Of a stretch of 64,000 bases of DNA, positions 50,273-59,902 are shown piece by piece. The position numbers and the translations under genes were made by a program. The stretch covers positions 186,001 through 250,000 of the forward strand of contig NZ_PVBQ01000006.1 of the NCBI RefSeq assembly GCF_002980525.1, given 5' to 3'. The notes beneath the pieces were generated by a model. That model had not been told where the DNA came from. It saw only the letters and a program-made list of their open reading frames with translations, and did no database searches. Position 1 is the stretch's first letter. Each line of letters begins with the position of its first letter. Source of the DNA: Sphingobacterium haloxyli (GTDB lineage: Bacteria > Bacteroidota > Bacteroidia > Sphingobacteriales > Sphingobacteriaceae).

Positions 50273-51619
50273 TTAGTTCTCTCTTAGCAAATCCGTCAGC
50301 TTTGATAATCGTTCGTCATTTTGATCAGTCGCAGGCCAAATTTTTAGTGAAATATCAAAATATAAAACTCGTTTACTGCGTCCCGTATATGGGTAGCGTC
50401 TAGCATCTGCAAAACTCAAATTTTTAGCTTTTATTAGATACTTTTTATATGTAGATATTTTGTCTCGTTCGTCATCATTCTTAACTTCTTTTAAAATGTC
50501 TACTAGAATTGAAATTAGTGCTTGATAGCCGACGGTTGTATGTAAAATGTTTTCGGGTGTAGTATTATGCTTTGGTAGATCCCAAATTTTTATTTCATCA
50601 ATCACAAACATTTCTTCGACCGCCTTAAAGAATGAAAATAAAATATCTAAGATATAGTTGTCTTTGTTATTTGCGTAATACTTTCGAAATGGAAGATCGT
50701 CATTGCAACCTTTTCTAAGCTCTTGTCTAGGTCTGAACCTATCTCGTTCTGATTCAGTTAAATTCGCACTAATTAAATCTATTATAGATTTGACCATGCC
50801 AGCCTGAGTTAATGGAGGGCTTTGATTCCTGTAGTACTTTCCTCCATAAAGCTTAATACGATTATAAAACGGGGATTTATCGAAGCTATTTAATGTAAGA
50901 ACTGTCTGTAATGCGGTTTTTTGAGGAGAATCTTCACTTGTCAACCCGAATAGACTGTAAACAAGACTCTGGGGCACAGATTTTTGCGTTCTGTTTATTG
51001 TCGAAAAAATCATTGCTTGAAATTCTAAAGTAGGATCTATGAAAAATGTGACAGGTAGTTGAATATTTTGAAGATTTTTAAGAAGTTTTGTTTTTGATTC
51101 AAGTTTTTTTAGCAAATCATTGTTGTTTGAAGAATGCACGATTTTGCTTAGGTCGCTAATTTCATTTTTGAGTCGTGCAAAGGCTGCTTCTATACCATTT
51201 ATTCTATGTTGTCCATCTATGATAGTTAGATAAACATCACCTTTTTCTTTTTTTAACTCGGACGATACCTTTGAGCTTAAAGTGATATGAGCATTTAAAT
51301 TTTCATCTTCTTCAAATAATTCTATAACTGAATTAGGAATTGCAATTACTAAGTTTGTTGGGAATATTGCATCGGGGTCGTCTAGCAGGAAATTTACAAT
51401 CTTTTCCACCCGCGAGTTGTCAACTTTTCTTTGAATCTGATCGTTATAGATTGGCTTATTTTCTTCATCATAGTTTACAATAAGTCTTTCAGTATACTTT
51501 GTGAACGAAAGTATTTGTTTAATTGTAAAAATACCTAAATAAAATTCTTGGTTATTTTGGATAACCTTCTTTGCGTTGATTACGATACTCTCTGTAGAGT
51601 TTTGGTTATTCTTCTCCAT
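50273..51619 (-). CDS. DGQHR-domain protein (DndB-like)
   Basis: 448 residues from the ATG at 51617-51619; the longer frame adds 14 residues in the end of the upstream gene. The name motif is TIIDGQHRINGIEAAF (DGQHR at 135-139), followed by FFIDPTLEFQAMIFSTINRT, as in DndB and relatives. DndB represses the dnd genes and modulates modification. Here it is not next to dndC but in the opposing operon, so it could be either the DndB of this cluster or a DGQHR protein belonging to the restriction arm. Confidence 0.85.
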   Translation of the reverse strand: MEKNNQNSTESIVINAKKVIQNNQEFYLGIFTIKQILSFTKYTERLIVNYDEENKPIYNDQIQRKVDNSRVEKIVNFLLDDPDAIFPTNLVIAIPNSVIELFEEDENLNAHITLSSKVSSELKKEKGDVYLTIIDGQHRINGIEAAFARLKNEISDLSKIVHSSNNNDLLKKLESKTKLLKNLQNIQLPVTFFIDPTLEFQAMIFSTINRTQKSVPQSLVYSLFGLTSEDSPQKTALQTVLTLNSFDKSPFYNRIKLYGGKYYRNQSPPLTQAGMVKSIIDLISANLTESERDRFRPRQELRKGCNDDLPFRKYYANNKDNYILDILFSFFKAVEEMFVIDEIKIWDLPKHNTTPENILHTTVGYQALISILVDILKEVKNDDERDKISTYKKYLIKAKNLSFADARRYPYTGRSKRVLYFDISLKIWPATDQNDERLSKLTDLLREN

Positions 51620-52184
51620 ATTTCTCAGATAAGTGTTTTTTATTCTGATTTGTTTCTTCAATTATATCGTCAGCGATAGTTCTATTTACTAAATGATCTT
51701 GAAGTAAGAATGAATATTTTGATAAGAGTAGCGAATACCAAATTATGAAAGTCGTCACAGGGAATTGTGTAAACAATATAAGATATGTATTTCCGAATGG
51801 ATTATTAATTACTTGATAGACGTAGTACAATATTATAAGTGAGATTAGAATTATTGATCCGATACCTATTTTTACGCGGATATTATAAGTATTCGTATTT
51901 TTTTTTAGTTCTTGTTCTTTATTGTATTTGAATAGATTTAAACTTATTGGAGCAACTCTATTCAAAGCAAACATTGGTAGACTTCCGTTAACAAATAAAT
52001 TCAAAAGAGCGATAAACGTTATATCACTATTAGGTTTAAATAGTATGAAACTTAAAACGGAAAGTAAAATAACGCCAATTGGAACAAACAAATTAGGTAG
52101 GTTCCATAGGTCAATATCATCAACACTCTCATTCTCTATTCTTTTTAAAAAAGCAATTTCTTTTTTTCGAAACATCAAGTCCAT
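51606..52184 (-). CDS. Four-TM membrane protein in the restriction operon
   Basis: 192 residues with hydrophobic stretches around 33-50, 55-75, 105-125 and 135-157, and a charged C-terminus (ADDIIEETNQNKKHLSEKYG). It overlaps the start of the DGQHR gene by 14 bp, so it is co-translated. No family recognised; membrane partners are not usual in phosphorothioation restriction, which makes this position notable. Confidence 0.65.
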   Translation of the reverse strand: MDLMFRKKEIAFLKRIENESVDDIDLWNLPNLFVPIGVILLSVLSFILFKPNSDITFIALLNLFVNGSLPMFALNRVAPISLNLFKYNKEQELKKNTNTYNIRVKIGIGSIILISLIILYYVYQVINNPFGNTYLILFTQFPVTTFIIWYSLLLSKYSFLLQDHLVNRTIADDIIEETNQNKKHLSEKYGEE

Positions 52185-52226
52185 TTTAATTTAACTTCAT
52201 AATTCTATTTATCAATTGGTAATAAT

Positions 52227-52340
52227 TCAATTATCTCTCTCTTTCAACTTCTTTAAAGCCACCTCATACTGTCGCTGAGTATTCAACCTAATCTTCGAGA
52301 ATATTTTTTTATCAAAGTTTTTAGGTGAAACATGTGTCAG
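52227..52340 (-). pseudogene. C-terminal gene remnant
   Basis: About 38 codons reading IDLTHVSPKNFDKKIFSKIR and LNTQRQYEVALKKLKERDN, ending in TGA, with no start. They continue just past the stop of the XRE-type gene in another frame. They may be the end of a longer version of that gene. Confidence 0.35.
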
Positions 52341-52342
52341 AT

Positions 52343-52864
52343 CTATTTTCGAAGTGCATAGATGTTCTTTCCAGCTATTTTAGTTAAAACCTTGACAGTC
52401 TCGTCTATTACGAAGTTTTTCATCACCCCTGTAATTTCTGTAGATTTTAAAGATTCGTCAATCAAATTCAAACTTATCATGTGCTTCCGTATCTGGTCCG
52501 TCGTTTTACCATCACCTAGGAAATCAGGAAGGATGATATATTCACGAATCTTTTTTGTTAAGAAAACTCTCTCTTGTTTCTTCTTCGGTAACTGGTGCGA
52601 GGGGATGAGTTCTATTCCCACACCGGATAAATTATCGAAATCATACTCGACGGCTTTGGCGTACTCCACGTAATAATCAATATTGATGGTTATACCTTTC
52701 TCCATCTCGAGGGTCGTTTTGGGAGGTATCGTCGTCATATCTTTAATGTCACTAAGAGAATAACCTTTCTCTTGTCTGGCCTCACGAAGCTTTGCACCAA
52801 TGGCTTGTCTATATTCAGGTGATTTTATCCTACTAGATCGCTTTTTAACTTCTTTCTTATCCAA
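52343..52864 (-). CDS. XRE-family HTH regulator
   Basis: 173 residues. Residues 18-75 form a HTH_3-like domain (IGAKLREARQEKGYSLSDIK, DMTTIPPKTTLEMEKGITIN). The C-terminal half has a second possible helix-rich region (REYIILPDFLGDGKTTDQIR). It lies upstream of the restriction operon with 158 bp between and could control it. The DNA target is unknown. Confidence 0.75.
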   Translation of the reverse strand: MDKKEVKKRSSRIKSPEYRQAIGAKLREARQEKGYSLSDIKDMTTIPPKTTLEMEKGITINIDYYVEYAKAVEYDFDNLSGVGIELIPSHQLPKKKQERVFLTKKIREYIILPDFLGDGKTTDQIRKHMISLNLIDESLKSTEITGVMKNFVIDETVKVLTKIAGKNIYALRK

Positions 52865-52924
52865 GTCTGTATTTTTTGTTTTACACTAATTAGTTATAGA
52901 TTTGCATTTTAAAATAATATGCAC

Positions 52925-53137
52925 TATATTTGTTGTGTGATTTACGGGGTTTTATCACCCCTATTCACGTTAGAGTTCCGTCAACGAAAACGGCGAAATT
53001 TTCAATTGACACGGAACCGTAGGGATAGCTTTTCCCCAAACTTTTGTACATTTGTACGAAAGGAGGGGTGGCTCCCTATCGGAAGCTGTGTCAAGCGCTC
53101 TTCGCCGTGCGCCGTTGACAGTGGAAGATAGGGAGCC
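52925..53137 (+). promoter_or_regulatory. Structured leader upstream of the TlpA-SusCD genes
   Basis: -7-like boxes at 52925-52932 (TATATTTG) and 53047-53054 (TACATTTG). Hairpin 1: GTTCCGTCAA (52975-52984) with TTGACACGGAAC (53006-53017). Hairpin 2: GGCTCCCTATC (53070-53080) with GATAGGGAGCC (53127-53137), enclosing GTGTCAA and TTGACA. Arms TTGACAC of hairpin 1 and GTGTCAA of hairpin 2 could pair with each other instead, so two exclusive folds are possible. Could be an attenuator, riboswitch or small RNA; no known family recognised. Confidence 0.45.
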
Positions 53138-53195
53138 TTCTCTTTAATTAGACTTTCTATCTTTCGGGACTCGTTATCGTAAACTTTAAATAATT

Positions 53196-53309
53196 ATGAA
53201 AACGAGAAACGATACAACCAAACAAAACCACATCGACACGATCAAGGATCGATGTCTTCGGTTTTCCCGTAAACAACTTTACCAGAACATAATTCGTTCG
53301 CCTGAATAA
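53196..53309 (+). CDS. 37-residue basic peptide
   Basis: MKTRNDTTKQNHIDTIKDRC and then LRFSRKQLYQNIIRSPE. It follows the structured leader and a TAAATAATT stretch. Basic and helical; no family recognised. It might be a leader peptide or a small regulator. 53310-53860 has only a weak opposing ORF. Confidence 0.4.
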   Translation: MKTRNDTTKQNHIDTIKDRCLRFSRKQLYQNIIRSPE

Positions 53310-53394
53310 AGTTCCAGACAAACAGATCGCGAAAAGAGGTGTAATCCACCTTCATGAAAGAGGGGCTTCGCTGTGCTCAGGAAGCGTACTCTTT

Positions 53395-53706
53395 TTATAG
53401 GAATGCTACCCCAGACTTCGCGTCTGCCAACCGACCTTTGATATAAGAACAAACGTTTGAAATGGTCAATGATCGGTCTTTGTTTCTAGTTTGCACTTTA
53501 AAATTAAAGACTTTTCTGTTGCCTTCCAAATAAATTTCCCGTAAAGAAGGACATTGTTTGTCGATAATATTCTTTGGTCGGTTCTTTTCCCTAGAATGCG
53601 GCGATGCAAAGCGCACTGTAAAACCATCGTAGAACACCGTGTAATCCGCATTTTTTCGATTTAGTTGTAAATCCGTGTGGCTGGCGCGTGCAGGTTTTTC
53701 CTGCAT
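53395..53706 (-). CDS. Doubtful ORF, 103 residues
   Basis: Basic composition (NRKNADYTVFYDGFTVRFAS, REKNRPKNIIDKQ) and no clear family. It opposes the TlpA-SusC-SusD operon. A GTGCAGG/CCTGCAT hairpin overlaps its start (53687-53706). It could be real or chance. Confidence 0.25.
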   Translation of the reverse strand: MQEKPARASHTDLQLNRKNADYTVFYDGFTVRFASPHSREKNRPKNIIDKQCPSLREIYLEGNRKVFNFKVQTRNKDRSLTISNVCSYIKGRLADAKSGVAFL

Positions 53707-53860
53707 GCTCGCTACACCTTAAACAAAAGAAAAAATGAAAGAATTATGCGAAAGGGGAAAGTATGTGCTTTTCTCAGATAGGTTTCTGCGGCGCAGTCGC
53801 CCGAGCACGCACGCTAGATCAGCGTGTAGAAGTAAAAAACGACTAACAAATCAAGAATTT

Positions 53861-55300
53861 ATGCCATCAGATTATTATACCAGTTATATACCTTTTATAA
53901 CAGCAACACCGAAAGAGGATTTCATTCCCGTCGGTAATACCAATAAACAGCAAGTAGGAGGGAGAAAGCTACTGCTCACTTCCCGTATAGTATTATATAT
54001 AGCCGAAACAATAAAGAACAGAACCATACCTTTTGTGTTGGTATGGTTTTGTTTCATGTTGTTTAATCTATCAGACGCCTGGGCGCAGTCCGCGGAATCG
54101 CGGACTGCCGAAGGGCAAACAGCAATCAAGCCGTTGCAGATCGGGGATACGATACCGGAGGAACTGTGGAAAGCGTGGCTTTCGGTTTTGTCGATTAAGG
54201 ACGAAAACGTGCAATACTCATCGCTTGAATTATATAAGGATAAAGTACTGATTTTAGACTTTTGGAATATCTGGTGTGGCAGTTGTTTAACCGCAATGGA
54301 TCATGCTGGTCAGTTGATGGAAGAGCTTGGAAACGAGATTGCAATACTCCCAGTGACCTATCAGAGCAGAGAAGATATATTGAAATTCTCAGCAAAGAAT
54401 GAGATAGTCAAAAACACAAAACTACCACTCGTAGTTGAAGACGATGTATTGTCAGCCTACTTTCCACATCGATCGGTACCGCACGTAGTAATGGTTAGGG
54501 ATGGCAAGGTCTTTCATATCGGAGGGTTGGAATCTATGAAACAAGACGGGCTCGAAGCTGCTATTCAAAACAAACAAGCGTATTTTAAATATTTCAAAAA
54601 CGATTTTAGCGAGAAGGAGTCATTGCTTAAACGTATAGATAGGGAGCGGGCAATCGGATATAGGTTTATGTCTGGATACCGCAATGACGCGTTGCCTGTT
54701 CAAGGTACCGAGATTGACAGTGCCGAGGCCGTGAAGCGTATCTATTTCTATAACCATTCTTTACTTGAGCTATACAGATTCGCACTGGATATACCCGTTA
54801 CATTTCCACTGAATAGGATAAGTCTTCAACAGGCCAATTTAGAGATCGAAGAATTTGCTTTTCATCACGATATGGGCGATAAATTAGAGTGGTTGCAGAA
54901 ACACGCCATTTCGTACGAAATATGCGTCCCTATTGACCTAGATGATGCTGTTATAAAGCAAATGTTAATACAGGATTTACAACTGTTTACAGGGTTGTCA
55001 GCCAACGTGACGGAAAGATCTGTTTTGGTTTTTGAGATTGGAAAGAACTTAGACCTGCGTGCCCATCAACAGGAATCCGCCAACAATATGGCTGTTTTCT
55101 ACGTGCTCGATGCCTATAATAGCAAACCGGATGCGGTGCCGTTTATATATGAAGAGAGCCTGGCGAGGCAAGTATTCGTGCCATATCGTGATCTATCCGG
55201 TTTATCAGCGCCAGAGCTTTTGGACCTTCTGCGTGATCAAGGCATCCCTTTCGATTCTACGACAGAAATACTAACTATTTTAACTGTTAACAAGGGCTAA
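53861..55300 (+). CDS. TlpA-like thioredoxin protein of a SusCD operon
   Basis: 479 residues from the ATG at 53861; an upstream ATG (53735) would add 42 basic residues. A hydrophobic segment (IPFVLVWFCFMLFNLSDAWA, about 57-75) is the signal/anchor. The thioredoxin domain has WCGSC (C139, C142) after ILDFWNI. The C-terminal 250 residues are unrelated to TlpA and end two bases before susC. TlpA-type proteins reduce disulfides or act with the SusCD importer in the periplasm. The partner substrate is unknown. Confidence 0.8.
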   Translation: MPSDYYTSYIPFITATPKEDFIPVGNTNKQQVGGRKLLLTSRIVLYIAETIKNRTIPFVLVWFCFMLFNLSDAWAQSAESRTAEGQTAIKPLQIGDTIPEELWKAWLSVLSIKDENVQYSSLELYKDKVLILDFWNIWCGSCLTAMDHAGQLMEELGNEIAILPVTYQSREDILKFSAKNEIVKNTKLPLVVEDDVLSAYFPHRSVPHVVMVRDGKVFHIGGLESMKQDGLEAAIQNKQAYFKYFKNDFSEKESLLKRIDRERAIGYRFMSGYRNDALPVQGTEIDSAEAVKRIYFYNHSLLELYRFALDIPVTFPLNRISLQQANLEIEEFAFHHDMGDKLEWLQKHAISYEICVPIDLDDAVIKQMLIQDLQLFTGLSANVTERSVLVFEIGKNLDLRAHQQESANNMAVFYVLDAYNSKPDAVPFIYEESLARQVFVPYRDLSGLSAPELLDLLRDQGIPFDSTTEILTILTVNKG

Positions 55301-55302
55301 TT

Positions 55303-58300
55303 ATGAGATTCTTTAAGATACTTATTGTTGTTGTTATTGTCGCTGTACATAGCGCATATGCACAAAAACCGGAACATATAAAAGTAGATGTGGTTGATAG
55401 CACAACCAATCGACCTCTGCGTAATTTTAATATATTTATCAATGAGGAGCCTGTAGAGGTAAGTGAAGGGCATATAGATATCGCATCATTTGCTGTGCCA
55501 CTAGCTATAAAAGTAAGTCATGTCGGTTATAGAACGAAGGAGTACTTGTGGATGCGTAAGCTGGATCGATTGTCGGTCTTGCTAGCTTTCGACGAGAATG
55601 CGATTGAAGAAGTGGTCATAAATACGGGATATCAAAAACTATCCCGCGAACGTATGACAGGTTCATTTGAAACGCTTGATCAACAGGAGATAAACCGCTC
55701 CGTGAATTCAAACATTATCAATAGGTTGGAGGATATGACGACCTCACTTTCATTCGATAAAAGAACGTATAATATAAATAATCCCACACATACCGATGGA
55801 ATTGTGGATGTCCGTGGTATTAGCAGTATTAATGGCGTAAATACACCGTTGATCGTATTAGACAATTTTCCATATGAAGGAGACATTGCTAATATAAATC
55901 CAGTTGACATTGAAACAGTTACTATTTTGAAGGATGCCGCTGCTACCTCCATCTGGGGCGCCCAGGCAGGTAATGGTGTTATTGTTATTACAACGAAGCG
56001 CGGAAAAGCAGGCGATAGACAGCGATGGGGGTTTTCCTCTAACCTTACCTTAGCGGAGAGACCCGATCTTCTACGTTTAAATCAGGCAGGGAGTGCGGAT
56101 TTTATTGATATGGAGATGTTTTTATACGACCAGGGATATTTTAATAATCAGATCAACAATAACAGAAGGCCTGCGCTTTCACCCGTGGTGGAATTGTTGA
56201 GATTACAGCAGGAAGGTAGCTTGGATAATGATGAATTTGATGATCGAATAGCGCAATTAAAGAATATCGATCTAAGAAAGGAATATCTAGAACACTTTTA
56301 CACTACTCCTGTAAACCAGCGCTATGCTTTAAACTTAAGCGGCGGTACAGATAGGTCCAGTTATTATGTGTCACTCGGTTATGATAAGAATGTCCCACCT
56401 TTAAAGGGTAATAATTATGAGCGGCAGACTTTGAACATTGCAAATGACATCAAGGTGAGCGATCGATTCCTGTTAAATACTAAATTGATGTATAACCGCG
56501 TTAGCACTTCCACATTCCAAGATGGGTATGGTGCCGGAAACCCTATCTATCCATATGCGCAGTTCGCCGATAACGAAAATCGTCCATTGCCCATAAACTA
56601 CGGATATAGTATGCGTTATCTCGACAATCTACCAGATATTGGACTCCTGGATTGGAAATATCGTCCTATTGACGAGTTGGAAAACAATGATAGGACATCT
56701 AAGGCAAATGAGGTATTGGCCGACTTAGGTTTAAATGTTAAGCTCGTGAAAGGATTGAGCTTGGATATAAAGGGGCAATTCGGATATTCAGGGAACAAAG
56801 GTAGGAGACTTTATAATGAACAGACCTATTATACAAGGAATACAATTAATTTATATACCGATGCTTCCGGTGAGACTTTAAAATACCAATACCCATTTGG
56901 CGCCATTCTCGACTTGACGAATAATGAACAACATACTCTTTCCTCACGGGGACAGCTAAATTACGATCGATTGCTTGGTGCAAAGCATTCTCTTTCTGGC
57001 ATGGTAGGAGGAGAGATCAGGGAGGTTACCAATACTGGAGACGGCAGCCGTTTTTATGGTTATGATGAGGATAAACTTTTGTTCAGTCCGATAGATCAAA
57101 TTAATAGATACCAAACCTATGACAATCTGGGGGGGAGGTCAATAATTGGTAATAATTCCTTCTTTCAGAATGCTTCCCGTGACCGATATCTGTCTTTTTA
57201 TACGAATTTGTCGTATTCGTATGATCAAAAATATGTGGCTTATTTCAGCGGAAGGCGAGATGCCTCCAATATTTTCGGCGCCAAAACAAATGGAAAATGG
57301 ACGCCTTTGTGGTCCGTTGGAGGAGCATGGAATGTCCATAATGAGAAGTTCTGGAATTCACTGCTATTATCACAGTTGAAACTCCGGGTTTCCTATGGGT
57401 ACAGCGGGAATGTGAACAAGACGGTTGCAGCGTTGAGTACAATTTCTTATGCAAGTAATCTGACAACAAATACAAGACAGCCTTTCGCAATGATTGCCAA
57501 CCCCCCGAATCCCGAGTTGCGTTGGGAGCGTGTACAAACGTTCAATTTTGGGTTGGATCTTTCCTTACTAAAAAATCGACTGGCAGGATCGTTGGACATT
57601 TATACAAAGAAATCTCTAGACTTAATTGGGTCGTCACCTATCGATCCCACAACTGGTGTAACCAACGTCTACATTAATAGTGCACACACTGATGGCAAAG
57701 GGATGGACCTCTCGTTAAGAAGCCGAAACCTCATAACGGAATTTCGGTGGAATACGCAGCTACTGCTAAGCTACAATAAAGTCATTATTGCTAAATATAT
57801 GCAGGAAGTAGAACCTGTCATGAGTTATATACAGCAAATCAACCGCATAGAAGGAGAATTGGCATATGCTGTCTTTAGTTATAAATGGGGAGGTCTCGAT
57901 CCCGAAAACGGTAATCCGTTGGGGTATTTAAATGGTGAGCTTAGCGACGACTGGAGGAATATCCTTCAGCAACTTGAACATGAAGATTTAAATTTACATG
58001 GATCAGCAAGACCTTTGTGGTTCGGATCTCTTCGAAATGATTTTGCTTACAAAGGTTTCAATGCGTCTATTAATTTGGGTTTCCGTTTTAAGTTCTTTTT
58101 TAGGAAACCAACCTTACATTACGGACAGATAGGTACCTGGAATCCAATTCATGGTGATTATAAAAGACGATGGCAAAAACCCGGGGATGAACAGCACACA
58201 TCGGTATATTCGTTTCTTTATCCTAACGATTCCTATAGAGATAACTTTTATCAAGGGGCTGAAATTAACGTAGTGAAGGGAGATCATGTTAGGCTAAAGG

Positions 58301-58485
58301 ATATACGGTTGGGTTACACCATCAGTAAATTAAGACCTCGATCTGGTAGTTTGGAACTATTCGCATATTTGACCAATCTCGGCTTTCTGTGGAGAGCAAA
58401 CAAGGAAGGGATAGATCCCGATACACCGCAAAATGAGATCGGTCTGCCCAAAACATTTTCCTTCGGTATAAATCTGTCAATCTAA
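55303..58485 (+). CDS. SusC/RagA-type TonB-linked outer membrane transporter
   Basis: 1060 residues. Signal peptide ends ...HSAYA-Q. Residues 25-90 are a poor carboxypeptidase-regulatory-like domain (KVSHVGYRTKEYLW). The plug follows with EEVVINTGYQKLSRERMTGS and ILKDAAATSIWGAQAGNGVI, the SusC signature. The rest is the 22-strand barrel, ending KTFSFGINLSI. It forms the gated barrel that pairs with SusD for nutrient import. There is a gap of 5 bp to susD and of 2 bp from the TlpA gene. Confidence 0.93.
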   Translation: MRFFKILIVVVIVAVHSAYAQKPEHIKVDVVDSTTNRPLRNFNIFINEEPVEVSEGHIDIASFAVPLAIKVSHVGYRTKEYLWMRKLDRLSVLLAFDENAIEEVVINTGYQKLSRERMTGSFETLDQQEINRSVNSNIINRLEDMTTSLSFDKRTYNINNPTHTDGIVDVRGISSINGVNTPLIVLDNFPYEGDIANINPVDIETVTILKDAAATSIWGAQAGNGVIVITTKRGKAGDRQRWGFSSNLTLAERPDLLRLNQAGSADFIDMEMFLYDQGYFNNQINNNRRPALSPVVELLRLQQEGSLDNDEFDDRIAQLKNIDLRKEYLEHFYTTPVNQRYALNLSGGTDRSSYYVSLGYDKNVPPLKGNNYERQTLNIANDIKVSDRFLLNTKLMYNRVSTSTFQDGYGAGNPIYPYAQFADNENRPLPINYGYSMRYLDNLPDIGLLDWKYRPIDELENNDRTSKANEVLADLGLNVKLVKGLSLDIKGQFGYSGNKGRRLYNEQTYYTRNTINLYTDASGETLKYQYPFGAILDLTNNEQHTLSSRGQLNYDRLLGAKHSLSGMVGGEIREVTNTGDGSRFYGYDEDKLLFSPIDQINRYQTYDNLGGRSIIGNNSFFQNASRDRYLSFYTNLSYSYDQKYVAYFSGRRDASNIFGAKTNGKWTPLWSVGGAWNVHNEKFWNSLLLSQLKLRVSYGYSGNVNKTVAALSTISYASNLTTNTRQPFAMIANPPNPELRWERVQTFNFGLDLSLLKNRLAGSLDIYTKKSLDLIGSSPIDPTTGVTNVYINSAHTDGKGMDLSLRSRNLITEFRWNTQLLLSYNKVIIAKYMQEVEPVMSYIQQINRIEGELAYAVFSYKWGGLDPENGNPLGYLNGELSDDWRNILQQLEHEDLNLHGSARPLWFGSLRNDFAYKGFNASINLGFRFKFFFRKPTLHYGQIGTWNPIHGDYKRRWQKPGDEQHTSVYSFLYPNDSYRDNFYQGAEINVVKGDHVRLKDIRLGYTISKLRPRSGSLELFAYLTNLGFLWRANKEGIDPDTPQNEIGLPKTFSFGINLSI

Positions 58486-58490
58486 TAGAA

Positions 58491-59822
58491 ATGATGAAAA
58501 AAAATATAATTCTAATCTCGATATGCTTTCTCTTCCTAGGATGCGAACGCTATCTAGATGTTAAGCCTGATCAAAAATTAGCGACTATAACTACAAAAGA
58601 TGACATATGGGCATTGTTGGGCAATGAAAACGTGCTAAATTCTATGACCATGCAAGGGGAAGATATGTCTGATAATTATTATATGAGATTTGAAAATTGG
58701 AATGCCATCTCTAATTTAGCTTATCGGAATAGGTATATCTGGGATGTTGCGGCAGAAGACGATGTGTCTTGGTCTGTATTATACCATCGTGTATATTATA
58801 CAAACGTTGTTTTAGAAGCAATGGATGATATGGAGAAGCTATGGAGTCGAGTCGAAACAGATGAAATAATTGGAACAGCTTTGTTTTATAGGAGTCAGGC
58901 GTTTTTTGAACTCCTCACATTATATAGTTTACCTTACTCGATAGATGTCGATGGTAGCCATTTAGGGATACCTTTAAGAACGACAGCAGATATAAATGTT
59001 TCTTTCAATAGATCTCCTGTGAAAGAATGTTACGACAAGATAATCTCCGATCTTTTGGAAGCAACGGACAGACTGCCTTCTTTGTCTCAATTTCCTACCC
59101 GACCAACAAAGCTCGCGTCGCAAAGTCTACTTGCCAGGATTTATCTAGCGATAGGCGATTATGAAAATGCATTTACTTATGCAGGAAAAGTATTGCAAAA
59201 TAAAGCTGATCTGCTGGACTATAATGCACTAAATGGAACCGAGGTAACACCATTTCCTCTTTTTAATAAGGAAGTAATTCATCATACCGCAAGTTATAGT
59301 ACGCTACTTATACCAACCAATTGTATCGTGGATGATGCGTTGTATGCCTCTTATGGTAGCAATGACCAACGGAAAGAACTATTTTTTCAGGAAGAGAATG
59401 AAACTTTTACTTTTAGGGGGAGTTATGCGCAGGATCTGTATACGCATTTTACCGGGCTTTCAACGTCCGAGGTGTACCTTATTTACATAGAATCCGCTAT
59501 TCGTACAGGACAAGTTAGTGATGGGTTGGAAAAACTTACCTTATTCCTTAGCCATCGATACGATAGTTTTGATATGGAACTCGAAAGCAAATTAGAGAAC
59601 GAGTTGCTCGATTTTGTAATGGATGAAAGAAGGAAGGAATTGGTTTTTCGCAATAGGAGATGGGAAGATATTCGAAGGTTAAATCTTCTTGGAGAGGAGA
59701 TAAGTATCCGTAGGCAACTGGCGGAAAATATATACATACTCGAACCAGGTAGTTTAAATTATGCGGTTTTGATACCGATAGAAGCAATAGCGTACGGTGG
59801 AATTCCACAGAATAATCGATAA
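58491..59822 (+). CDS. SusD/RagB-type surface lipoprotein
   Basis: 443 residues. The lipobox is FLFLGC with lipidated Cys18 (start 58491), followed by ERYLDVKPDQKLATITTKDD, the SusD N-terminus. Later parts carry the TPR helices (ALFYRSQAFFELLTLYSLPY, SLLARIYLAIGDYENAFTYA) and DFVMDERRKELVFRNRRWED, near the end, as in SusD proteins. It captures the ligand for the SusC barrel. A terminator (59841) follows. Confidence 0.92.
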   Translation: MMKKNIILISICFLFLGCERYLDVKPDQKLATITTKDDIWALLGNENVLNSMTMQGEDMSDNYYMRFENWNAISNLAYRNRYIWDVAAEDDVSWSVLYHRVYYTNVVLEAMDDMEKLWSRVETDEIIGTALFYRSQAFFELLTLYSLPYSIDVDGSHLGIPLRTTADINVSFNRSPVKECYDKIISDLLEATDRLPSLSQFPTRPTKLASQSLLARIYLAIGDYENAFTYAGKVLQNKADLLDYNALNGTEVTPFPLFNKEVIHHTASYSTLLIPTNCIVDDALYASYGSNDQRKELFFQEENETFTFRGSYAQDLYTHFTGLSTSEVYLIYIESAIRTGQVSDGLEKLTLFLSHRYDSFDMELESKLENELLDFVMDERRKELVFRNRRWEDIRRLNLLGEEISIRRQLAENIYILEPGSLNYAVLIPIEAIAYGGIPQNNR

Positions 59823-59840
59823 AAAAGAGTCTATAATTAA

Positions 59841-59872
59841 TGCCCTCATAAGCATATAAACTTATGAGGGCA
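59841..59872. terminator. Bidirectional terminator
   Basis: TGCCCTCATAAG / CTTATGAGGGCA, a 12-bp stem with loop CATATAAA, between convergent genes susD and the DUF6520 gene. Confidence 0.75.
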
Positions 59873-59902
59873 TCAAACTTAACAATAATGCCTACTAGCT
59901 CA

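Noticed and set aside
50273..51619. Naming the DGQHR protein dndB outright
   Set aside because: The motif is shared by several DGQHR subfamilies, and the gene is in the opposing operon rather than in front of dndC.
52919..53131. Plus-strand ORF of 70 codons
   Set aside because: It runs through two strong RNA hairpins and has Arg/Cys-rich shadow composition; the region is better explained as a structured leader.
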